Made by a program: the position numbers and the translations under genes
Assembly (NCBI GenBank): GCA_018699955.1
Contig: JABISG010000159.1
Coordinates: forward strand, 1-60,215
Origin: Planctomycetaceae bacterium
GTDB taxonomy: Bacteria > Planctomycetota > Planctomycetia > Planctomycetales > Planctomycetaceae
DNA: 60,215 nt
Direction: 5' to 3'
Notes under the pieces: model-generated
Databases searched by the model: none
Told to the model about the DNA's origin: nothing
Seen by the model: the letters and a program-made list of their open reading frames with translations, nothing else
Shown: piece after piece, positions 8,288 through 15,650 of the stretch
How positions within the stretch are numbered: position 1 is the stretch's first letter
Layout of the letters: each line of letters starts with the position of its first letter

Positions 8288-9139
8288 TCATCTCTTCTTC
8301 GCCGGGGAATGCTCCGGAAAGTCCTTCTGATAGCGGGACACTAATGCCTTCATGTCGGCATCGACCAGATACAGCTTGCCGCGAATTTTTTTCGTTTCGC
8401 CCGGCTTGAGGCCGCCGATGCGGAAATCGGAATGCACGCAGGTGGCAACTCCCTGAAACAATTCCTGGTACGGTTCCCACGCCGATGCGAGGATCATCTT
8501 GTCGTCGCCGGAATAACAACCAATCAAACCGTTGCTGGGAACTTGTGGGCTGAGCGGTCGCGGATTGACGTCGTTGCGGTTGACGTGCTTCGGAGCCCAG
8601 ACCTGCCCGGGAATGTATCGCGCTTTGGTCGCCCACACCGGTGTCGGCATGCGGACCGATTTGCCGTCGAGAAACACGAACGATTTCGGCAAGTACGTCT
8701 TCTGCGTCAGCCCGGTGAACTTATCGACGCGCACACAGGGTTGCGCCCAGTGCGCCAATGAGGATTTGTCGGTCGGATTGTGCGCCACCAGTCGAAAGTC
8801 GATCGCGCCAGACTAGGTGCGGATTTCATGCATCACCGTCACGCCGTCGTTCAACAAGCATTTTAGCTTCAACCACTGCCCGTTCTTGTCCGCTTCGAGC
8901 AATTCGGTTTTGTGTCCGATGGTCGTCTTGCCCCACTCGCGGTCGGTCGAACCGGGACGGCAGTACGCTTCCAGGTACATCACCTTCACCGATTTGCCCG
9001 GTAAGTGTTCGCCGTGGATTGTCAGGTAGTTCTTTTTCCACGAGAGGCGCAACTTGCTGTCTTTCTCCCCCGCACTCGCCGACGCAGCGCTCATCATCAC
9101 GATCAAAATCCACAAGAAACCTCGTGCAATCGAATTCAT
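8288..9139 (-). pseudogene. Exported protein of unknown function, split by an in-frame TAG
   Basis: One continuous frame of about 283 residues is interrupted by a single TAG codon at 8815-8813. The 5' part starts at the ATG at 9139 (GGGAG five nt upstream) with a signal peptide (MNSIARGFLWILIVMMSAAS) and runs to VTVMHEIRT. After the stop the same frame continues as SGAIDFRLVAHNPTDKSSLA, with conserved-looking blocks (HWAQPCVRVDKFTG, GCYSGDDKMILA) to a normal stop at 8288. Coding character is equal on both sides, so this is a recent nonsense mutation, a readthrough site or a sequencing error. No domain name can be assigned; the protein looks like a secreted planctomycete protein. Confidence 0.75.
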
Positions 9140-9244
9140 CATTTCTCCCGTTGTGCGCTCAACTCGCAAATATTTCACAGGCTGTCAGTCCACATGTTCA
9201 ATTATACCGACGCGACGAGGCGAGTAACACCAGCGCCCAAACTG

Positions 9245-9309
9245 GCGAGCGGCCGGTGTAAACCGGCTGGTAATTCGAAACACCCGAGGGTTCACACCCT
9301 CGGCTCGCC
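9245..9309. repeat. Two-hairpin intergenic repeat, copy 1
   Basis: A 65-nt element that recurs at 20084-20148 with 12 mismatches (about 82% identity). It folds into two small hairpins, GCCGGT/ACCGGC and CCGAGGGT/ACCCTCGG. Its ends GCGAGC and GCTCGC are complementary, like a REP or miniature mobile unit. Confidence 0.7.
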
Positions 9310-9401
9310 TCGGAGACATGCTTGCGATTGCCGATCGGTCTGCTTAGTTTTTCACGAAAGAGTTTCTTCATTCTTCGATCATCACCAGTGACGAGCAAAA
9401 C

Positions 9402-9869
9402 GTGCCGATCAAACAGCTTATCTCCGGCGGACAGACCGGCGTTGATCGCGCGGCGTTGGATGTTGCGTTGGAATTCGGCATTCGCTGCGGCGGGTGGTGT
9501 CCGCGGGGACGCAAAGCGGAAGACGGGCCGATCGACCGCAAATACCCACTCTGGGAAACGCCGTCGGCCCGGTACGCCGATCGCACGGAGTGGAATGTTC
9601 GTGTCGGCGATGCGACGCTCATTCTCAGCATTGGTTCACCCACCGGCGGGACAGCGCTGACGAAGAAGTTGGCCGACGATTTCGGCAAACCGTGCCTCAT
9701 CGTTGACTTAGATCAGCCAGCAGAAACGGCGACCGTTCTCCAATGGTTGGCAGAACACGCCGTAAGAACGATCAATGTCGCCGGGCCGCGCGAGAGCACT
9801 TCACCCGGCGTTTTCCGGAAATCGCAGACCTATTTGCGTCGGCTGCTCGCGGATTACCGCACAACATGA
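9402..9869 (+). CDS. Putative molybdenum carrier (cpMoCo / SLOG-like Rossmann protein)
   Basis: A 155-residue cytoplasmic protein that begins IKQLISGGQTGVDRAALDVA, the hallmark GGQTGVDRAA segment of the putative molybdenum carrier family (PF12694), related to the LOG/SLOG nucleotide-binding fold. Further family features are GGWCPRGRKAEDG (residues ~30-42), the Y-R-W-N-V segment near 60-66 and GSPTGGTALT (~78-87). Algal homologues bind molybdenum cofactor. The bacterial role is not settled and may concern nucleotide-derived ligands. Start is GTG at 9402, without a strong ribosome site. It stands alone between two repeat-bearing spacers. Confidence 0.82.
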   Translation: MPIKQLISGGQTGVDRAALDVALEFGIRCGGWCPRGRKAEDGPIDRKYPLWETPSARYADRTEWNVRVGDATLILSIGSPTGGTALTKKLADDFGKPCLIVDLDQPAETATVLQWLAEHAVRTINVAGPRESTSPGVFRKSQTYLRRLLADYRTT

Positions 9870-10044
9870 GCGACAGAATTCAGTGCTCTGCGGTCGATAA
9901 TTACTTAAAGTGCAAACCCTCAGTTCCGGATCGTACTTGACGACTCGGTTCCATCGTGAGAAAATCCGGATTGGCGTGAGTTTCACCACGGTGACCGCCA
10001 TTTGCTACCCAGGTTATTGGACTGAACAAACAGGAGGACTTTCG

Positions 10045-10704
10045 ATGCGTTCTGCAGCATTCACAGGTATGGCGTTCCTGCTACTGGCCGGCGTTGCCTC
10101 GGCGGCGTCGATTGAGGGTGAATACATGGAAGTCCGAAATGCCAACATGTGGGCCGGCCCGTGTTTGGCGAATGCTGAGATTGGGCTGATTGGCAATCAG
10201 GCAACAATGGCCTGGAAGGTGACCAAGGGAACCTATCAAGACGTCAAACTGGACGGCCTGTCGGTCGTTGCCGTCGTCTATGGCGACCGCACGTTCGGCG
10301 TGGGAGACAAAGTCAAAACCGAGACGCTGTTCATTGTCGATAAGCAGGCGACCAAGCCGCAGCAGAAGGCTTTGGTGGCAATGGCCAGCAAACTTGCCGG
10401 CAAAACCATCCAGAAAGTCATCGCCGTCAAAACGTCAAAAATCAAAATGGATGTGGGCAGCGACAACGACACCGGCTACTCCGTCGTCGATGCCGGAATT
10501 GCAACGGTTCGCACGCGGCGGCTGAAGAAGGCCGACAACACCTGCGGCACTAAAGAGCGAATGGCCTACCCGGTCCTCGCAAAAGTCTCCGACGAGCAGG
10601 GTGCCTACACCTTGGAAAGTTCATTCACCGGTGACGAATTCGACGGCCAATACGTCGATCGCTTTTGGCGCGGCGGCATCATCGGCAAGTTCTCGATCAA
10701 ATAG
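10045..10704 (+). CDS. Exported DUF1326 protein
   Basis: A 219-residue protein with a signal peptide (MRSAAFTGMAFLLLAGVASA) and an AGGAGG ribosome site eight nt before the ATG at 10045. The mature region starts IEGEYMEVRNANMWAGPC and contains LDGLSVVAVVYGD, which is the DUF1326 pattern (conserved Cys in the GPC segment, hydrophobic LSVVAVV strand). The family has no established function. The open frame extends upstream to 9910, but that part lacks a signal peptide and conservation. It is convergent with the PVC cytochrome gene. Confidence 0.85.
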   Translation: MRSAAFTGMAFLLLAGVASAASIEGEYMEVRNANMWAGPCLANAEIGLIGNQATMAWKVTKGTYQDVKLDGLSVVAVVYGDRTFGVGDKVKTETLFIVDKQATKPQQKALVAMASKLAGKTIQKVIAVKTSKIKMDVGSDNDTGYSVVDAGIATVRTRRLKKADNTCGTKERMAYPVLAKVSDEQGAYTLESSFTGDEFDGQYVDRFWRGGIIGKFSIK

Positions 10705-10730
10705 TTTAGCTGCGGTGCAATGCACTGCAG

Positions 10731-10753
10731 GCTGCGAGCCATTGGCTCGCAGC
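10731..10753. terminator. Hairpin between convergent genes, possible bidirectional terminator
   Basis: A perfect 10-bp inverted repeat GCTGCGAGCC/GGCTCGCAGC with a 3-nt loop lies between the stops of the DUF1326 gene (10704) and the PVC cytochrome gene (10757). There is no clear T-run on either side, so it may equally be one of the intergenic palindromes common in this genome. Confidence 0.4.
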
Positions 10754-10756
10754 TAT

Positions 10757-13700
10757 TCACTGGGTTGTCGGCTCCGCCGCTTTCTGCCGTTGGTCGAGCA
10801 GGTACCGTAGCAGATGGTAAAAATCCTGCTCCGAAATCTTCTCGGCCACGTTGCCCGGCATTGATGAAATCGGTGAGAGTTTGCGCAGATCGATCTCACC
10901 GGTCGAAAGCTGTGCCGCTTTTCCCTCGGCATCGACCAGCGTAATTGCATCGCCCTCCTCAACAATGACAAGCCCGGTCAACACGCGGCCATTCTTCAAA
11001 GTGAAAGTACTCCGGCGAAAACTTCTGGCGACGTTTCGGTTCGGGTCGAGCAGATCTTCCAGCAGACGGTCAACTCCCCGGTGACCGATTCCATCCAGAT
11101 TCGGGCCGACCTTCTTCCCTTGGCCAGCAAGTTGATGGCAAACGCTGCACTGTTTTGTGAACACCCGCAAGCCTTGTTGGGCGTCGGTCTTGGCCGCGGT
11201 GAATCCGGCACGCCGCTTGAAGATCAATCGGGCAAGCTGGCGTTCCGGTGGTGGCAGATTCTTTGTTAGCCGCGCGAGACGTTCGTCGATTGCCGGCACG
11301 CGGAACAATCGAACCCGCTGATCGACAACCGGATCTTGCAGTAAGTGGGCAGACGCTTTCCCCTGCTCGACGGCATCCATTAACAGTTTGGTTCCTTCGC
11401 GACTGTGTGTCAGTTGCTGCGCGATCACTGTCGCCACACGAGCCGGCGCCGCGGCAAAATGCCCGGCGAGACTTTCGCGGCTGCGTTTGCTGTTGATCTT
11501 CCCCAGCGAGTCGGCCGCCTTTTGACGAATTGAAACCGGCTCCGAAATATCGGACAGAATTCCGCCCAGGTCTTCGTATGCCCGCTCCGCATCAACGGCC
11601 GCCAGTGCGTCAATCGCAAACGTCCGCAGCGCCGGTTGCGGCGACGATTTGTCGGCTAACTTCGCCAACTCACCGCCCAGTCCTGCCAACTTCAAGTCCC
11701 AGGCGAGTTCGATGCCGACAAAAACCTCTGGCTCTTCGTTACTCTCAATCAGTTTTCGGGCAGTTGCCAAACCCCAGGCCGCCATTTCCGGTGGGGGCTG
11801 CGCTCCCCGTTCCTGCAACCCCCCATACATTGCTCGCAGAACGCGCCGCTCGACAGAACCGCCCGTGTTACGAAACGTCAGGGCATGCGTAAAGAGGTTC
11901 GACAGCGAGTCGGCTGCGAGATATCGTGTCGCGTGACGCAGGTACGCAGTCATTCGCGGTGATTTGGCTCCTTCATTTCTGATGAAGCCGAACAGGAATC
12001 GGGCCGACTGCTTATTCGGCAAACCGAGACAAACATCGGACAATCTGGCCATTTCTTCCGGGCGGTCGCCGATGTTTCGCGTTGCCATCGCAAACACGTT
12101 TGAGTTCCGCAAGTTGTCGCGCAACGCCATGCGAACAGTGTGAATCAGTTGCGTGTCCTCGGCGGGAGTGGCAGACCATAGTTTGAGTAGCGGGCCAATA
12201 TTCTCTGAGGCTGCATGTCGCCGCAGCGTTCCCGCTGCTGCGCGCCGCACGAATGCGTCGGGGTCGGCCAATTTGCTGATGACGATGTCGCGCAGGTCAT
12301 TCCCGCCTCTGCCTAAGTCGGCGCGTTCGGCTAATGCTTTCAGCAAATGCACGCGGACGGCGCGATCGGAATCTTTGGCCAGTCGACTAATCAGTTCACC
12401 ATCGAGCGAGCCGAGCCGCTCCAACGCCCATAAACCATGCACCCGCTGCCGTGGTCGCGATTCGCCCGCAAGTAACTGCTTCAACGGCGCGACCGATGAT
12501 TTGCCGATTCGTTCGACCAATTGGTGCGTGGCGTGAGTGCGAATGAGCAGGTTGGACTGGTCAAGGTGACGGAGAAGTTCTCCAACGGTTGCTTGCGACA
12601 AATCGGGTACGGGAGACAATCGGCTCGGTTTGTCTTTCGTCCCTTTGTAGACGATACGCCAGATGCGACCGCGCTGGTGATCCCGTTGCGCGTGTCCCAG
12701 CGGAATCAGCGAATGTGCAATGACGCGGTTGTAAAAGTCGGCGATGTAGAGTGCGCCATCCGGTCCTAACTGCACATCGACCGGTCGAAACCACGGGTCG
12801 TCGCAGGTGAGGAAATCGGGTTGTTCGATTGCTTCGAATGTTGAGCCGTGGGCTTCGAGCTGATCGTGATTGATCCGTCCGGTGACCGGATTTCCCAGGA
12901 AAAGCGTGTTGCGATATTCGGCCGGGAATTGTTCGGCGGCATAAAAGGCGATGCCGGCGATGCCGGTCGAGCCGTGACGGTGTCGCATCATGGGCGGGCC
13001 GAAACCCAGCCCATCGTGTGTCGTCGCCAAGCCGGGATATCGCGCTCCGTGCAATAACAGATAAGCCGGTCGCGAATGGGAGTCGGCCGAAAACAGATTT
13101 CCGAGCGGATCGAAGCACAACCCGAACGGGTTGACCTGACCGTGTGCGAATATTTCGAAGTGCGAGCCGTCCGGTCGCATGCGGAACGTGGTTCCGCCGC
13201 TGAGCTTCACTTTCGCGCCGCTTTCGTCCGGCACTGTCCCAGCGTTGCTTTCCCCCTGACATCCGTAAACCCAGCCGTCGATCCACCAGGTAAACGAACT
13301 GGGCATCCCGTGCGTGTCGGCTGAGTCGAAACCGCGAAACAGCATTTTTCGTCGCCCTGTCCCACCGTTTCTGTCGGCGGGAAGAATCGTCTCGATGCGA
13401 GGTATGCTGTACGCCAACACGCCACCTGGAACCGGAGAGACACCGACGGGAATATTCAATCCGTCGGCCAGAGTTTCCACCGTGTCGTACCGACCGTCGC
13501 CGTTGCTGTCGGTCAATCTCTTGATCGAATCACGCGCCTTGCGGCCCTTTTCGACAGCAAACGGATACTCGACCGATCCACTCACCAGCAGACGGCCAGT
13601 CGCATCGAAATTGAGATTGATCGGCTTACGAATCTCCGGCTCGGAGGCAACCAGTTCAATTTCAAATCCGGGCGGCAAATGGAACGTCTGCTGTTGGGCT

Positions 13701-13810
13701 GCCGGTGAGAGCGGTTCGGTCTCGGCGATGAACCGCGAGTACCGATCATCGTCGGCGATGACTTGTCCGCCTTGAAGTAGCACCAAAGATAGTATCAACA
13801 ACCAGCGCAC
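10757..13810 (-). CDS. PVC-type heme-binding CxxCH protein with NHL-like propeller and HEAT repeats
   Basis: A large exported protein (1017 residues from the GTG at 13810, or 1029 from the ATG at 13846). The GTG has a GGGGA ribosome site and directly starts a signal peptide (MRWLLILSLVLLQGG), so it is preferred. Order: a beta-propeller resembling the membrane-bound dehydrogenase domain TIGR02604 (residues ~35-400), a long alpha-helical HEAT-like region (~410-830), and a C-terminal cytochrome c domain of the Pirellula/Verrucomicrobium type with CSVCH at ~888-892 and MP near the end as a candidate axial Met. These proteins are typical of Planctomycetes and Verrucomicrobia and are thought to pass electrons from periplasmic oxidation of sugars or similar substrates. 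The substrate is unknown. Confidence 0.88.
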   Translation of the reverse strand: MRWLLILSLVLLQGGQVIADDDRYSRFIAETEPLSPAAQQQTFHLPPGFEIELVASEPEIRKPINLNFDATGRLLVSGSVEYPFAVEKGRKARDSIKRLTDSNGDGRYDTVETLADGLNIPVGVSPVPGGVLAYSIPRIETILPADRNGGTGRRKMLFRGFDSADTHGMPSSFTWWIDGWVYGCQGESNAGTVPDESGAKVKLSGGTTFRMRPDGSHFEIFAHGQVNPFGLCFDPLGNLFSADSHSRPAYLLLHGARYPGLATTHDGLGFGPPMMRHRHGSTGIAGIAFYAAEQFPAEYRNTLFLGNPVTGRINHDQLEAHGSTFEAIEQPDFLTCDDPWFRPVDVQLGPDGALYIADFYNRVIAHSLIPLGHAQRDHQRGRIWRIVYKGTKDKPSRLSPVPDLSQATVGELLRHLDQSNLLIRTHATHQLVERIGKSSVAPLKQLLAGESRPRQRVHGLWALERLGSLDGELISRLAKDSDRAVRVHLLKALAERADLGRGGNDLRDIVISKLADPDAFVRRAAAGTLRRHAASENIGPLLKLWSATPAEDTQLIHTVRMALRDNLRNSNVFAMATRNIGDRPEEMARLSDVCLGLPNKQSARFLFGFIRNEGAKSPRMTAYLRHATRYLAADSLSNLFTHALTFRNTGGSVERRVLRAMYGGLQERGAQPPPEMAAWGLATARKLIESNEEPEVFVGIELAWDLKLAGLGGELAKLADKSSPQPALRTFAIDALAAVDAERAYEDLGGILSDISEPVSIRQKAADSLGKINSKRSRESLAGHFAAAPARVATVIAQQLTHSREGTKLLMDAVEQGKASAHLLQDPVVDQRVRLFRVPAIDERLARLTKNLPPPERQLARLIFKRRAGFTAAKTDAQQGLRVFTKQCSVCHQLAGQGKKVGPNLDGIGHRGVDRLLEDLLDPNRNVARSFRRSTFTLKNGRVLTGLVIVEEGDAITLVDAEGKAAQLSTGEIDLRKLSPISSMPGNVAEKISEQDFYHLLRYLLDQRQKAAEPTTQ

Positions 13811-14162
13811 GGCATTTCCCCGCAGTTCACAGATCAACCGGTCCATTCCACTCTCATCTTACTCAATCTGTACGGGCGATGCCCACGACAGGACATTAGC
13901 AAGGGGCTAATTGGTGGTTGTGTGCGAAAACCCTTGCTTGCGCTGCGGGCTGGTATTTGTGGAATTGAACTAATTGGAGCGGTTGAACGGCCTGGCAGTC
14001 ATCGAAATACCTGCCAGCGGCGACAACAGGGGTGGAATCGGGCTGCCGACCGTTTAGAATGGAATGACCAGCAGAGTTTGCTCTGCCTGTTCCTTCACTC
14101 CCGCCAGTTTCCGCACGCCCGAACGCGAACTTGCCTTCGTCGCGTCGATTTGGAGAAATCCC
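13811..14162. other. Gene-free stretch between divergent genes, with one repeat
   Basis: No convincing gene is seen. It should hold promoters for the PVC cytochrome gene (minus) and the exported protein (plus), but no clear -35/-10 pair stands out. The 28-nt repeat at 13927-13954 lies in it. Confidence 0.5.
13927..13954 (+). repeat. 28-nt intergenic repeat, copy 1
   Basis: The sequence beginning AAAACCCTTGCTTGCGCTGC recurs on the opposite strand at 26803-26830 with 27 of 28 positions identical. Both copies are intergenic. The family is unknown; it is not palindromic. Confidence 0.65.
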
Positions 14163-14855
14163 ATGCCACTTCGCAGCCCCTGTTTTCGTTCAATTGTCCT
14201 TCTCGTTCTTGCGGTTTCCATTTGTTCGGTGGCATCGGCCGCCGAGAAACCGGCATTGAAGTTGTTAAAGAAAAAGCCGGCCGGGCTGTCGGAAAAAATC
14301 GCCGGCCTGCTCAATCCTGCCGGGTACCATATCGACGGTCCCGATGGTGCCGTCGTCGAATTCTGGTTGGTGAAGGATGTCGGCGTGAATGGCAAATTCA
14401 AACCGACGTTGAATGTGAAGTATCCGTTCATGCCGGGGCAACTTGTTGGTGCGATGCGGATTCCCGAGAAGTCGCGGTTCACCGATTTTCGCGGCCAGAA
14501 CGTTGCTGCCGGCGTTTACACAATTCGGTACGGCCAACAGCCCGAAGACGGCAATCACATCGGCACCAGTGAGACTGCCGACTTTCTGATGACGATTCCC
14601 GCCAAATACGATACCGATCCGAAACCGATTTTCGGCCCGGATCAACTGTCGGAATCAAGTGCCAAGTCGGTCCGCTCGACGCATCCGGCCATTTTCTCGC
14701 TGCTCGCTGTGGAAAAACCGACCGACAAGCCAACACTCACGCACGACGAAAACAATGAATTCTGGATTGTTAGTTTGACGGTTGACGCGAAGGCGAAGGA
14801 GAAGGCCGTCAAGTTGCCGTTGCGATTCGTCATCTTTGGCCATGCGTTGGAATAG
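14163..14855 (+). CDS. Exported protein of unknown function
   Basis: A 230-residue protein with a signal peptide (MPLRSPCFRSIVLLVLAV, cleavage near ASAAE) and GGAG before the ATG at 14163. The mature part has a beta-rich pattern (WLVKDVGVNGKFKPTL, VAAGVYTIRYGQQPEDGNHI) and a C-terminal strand VKLPLRFVIFGHALE. I do not recognise a named domain. AAGVYTIRYG followed by a statement-like beta block vaguely recalls secreted DUF2911-type folds, but not enough to assign it. It is followed after 55 nt by another exported gene, so the two may be co-transcribed. The longer open frame from 14064 is not preferred. Confidence 0.75.
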   Translation: MPLRSPCFRSIVLLVLAVSICSVASAAEKPALKLLKKKPAGLSEKIAGLLNPAGYHIDGPDGAVVEFWLVKDVGVNGKFKPTLNVKYPFMPGQLVGAMRIPEKSRFTDFRGQNVAAGVYTIRYGQQPEDGNHIGTSETADFLMTIPAKYDTDPKPIFGPDQLSESSAKSVRSTHPAIFSLLAVEKPTDKPTLTHDENNEFWIVSLTVDAKAKEKAVKLPLRFVIFGHALE

Positions 14856-14910
14856 CCGTTCGTGGGTACGTCGGTTTTGTTCGTTACGCGTTGTGAGAAG
14901 CGAGTCTCCC

Positions 14911-15516
14911 ATGCGAAGAATGTTGTTCGCCATCATGTTGTGCTGCGGGTTCGTCTCTGCGGATTCGCGGGCCGACGATGCGCCGACACCCGAAACCAAG
15001 CCGTCGGATGTGACAACTGATAAGAAGTCGGCGGCTAAGAAAAAGACACCCCCTCAAAAGTTGTTCACCGGCGAGGTGGTATTCTTGCGCGAAGCGTTGA
15101 AGCGCAAGGGGATCAAATCGTTTTCTGAGTTCGACAAACAGATCGCGCTGGAAACACCCGCGGGTGAGCTGATCCCTATCATTCCCGATTGGCGCGGCCG
15201 TGCTTTCTATCAGGATAAGCGGCTGCGACATCGCAAGGTCGATCTGGTTGGTTACCGACGAAAAGGCGTCCCCTACCTGCAGGTGTTAATGGTCTTTGCC
15301 TATAATGAAAAAGGCGAGCGGCAGTACATGGATTATTGGTGCGAAATTTGTGCCATCCCCATGTACGAAATCAAACCGTGTGATTGCTGCCAGGCTCCAA
15401 CCGAATTGCGTTTTCAAACCCGCGACCTGCCGGGCTATCTCAGCAAGAAGCCGGATACGAAACTCCGGTTTCTCAAAAGCCGGGGCAAGACGTCCTCGGC
15501 CGCCACGGGTCAATGA
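14911..15516 (+). CDS. Exported cysteine-rich protein of unknown function
   Basis: A 201-residue protein beginning MRRMLFAIMLCCGFVSADSR, a signal peptide. A lysine-rich linker (DKKSAAKKKTPPQ) follows and then a domain with VVFLREALKRKGI and LIPIIPDWRGRAFYQD. Two cysteine clusters, CEIC and CDCC (residues ~142-160), look like a metal site or disulfides. No named family was recognised. The ATG at 14911 is chosen because it starts the signal peptide; the open frame from 14782 overlaps the upstream gene and is Arg-rich. Probably exported together with its upstream neighbour. Confidence 0.72.
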   Translation: MRRMLFAIMLCCGFVSADSRADDAPTPETKPSDVTTDKKSAAKKKTPPQKLFTGEVVFLREALKRKGIKSFSEFDKQIALETPAGELIPIIPDWRGRAFYQDKRLRHRKVDLVGYRRKGVPYLQVLMVFAYNEKGERQYMDYWCEICAIPMYEIKPCDCCQAPTELRFQTRDLPGYLSKKPDTKLRFLKSRGKTSSAATGQ

Positions 15517-15650
15517 GCGACCCATCGAAGCGTGAATCGCGAGCGGATAGAATCTCTTCACGACCTTCACTTGCGCTTCAGGCTTTGATCGCCAAGTCGT
15601 TTATTCTTAGTTAGCGAACTGAAGCACTCTCTCATTCCAGGTCATTCCAA

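Noticed and set aside
8813..8815. TAG read as pyrrolysine
   Set aside because: No pylT/pylS or methylamine methyltransferase context is in the window, so recoding has no support beyond the single codon.
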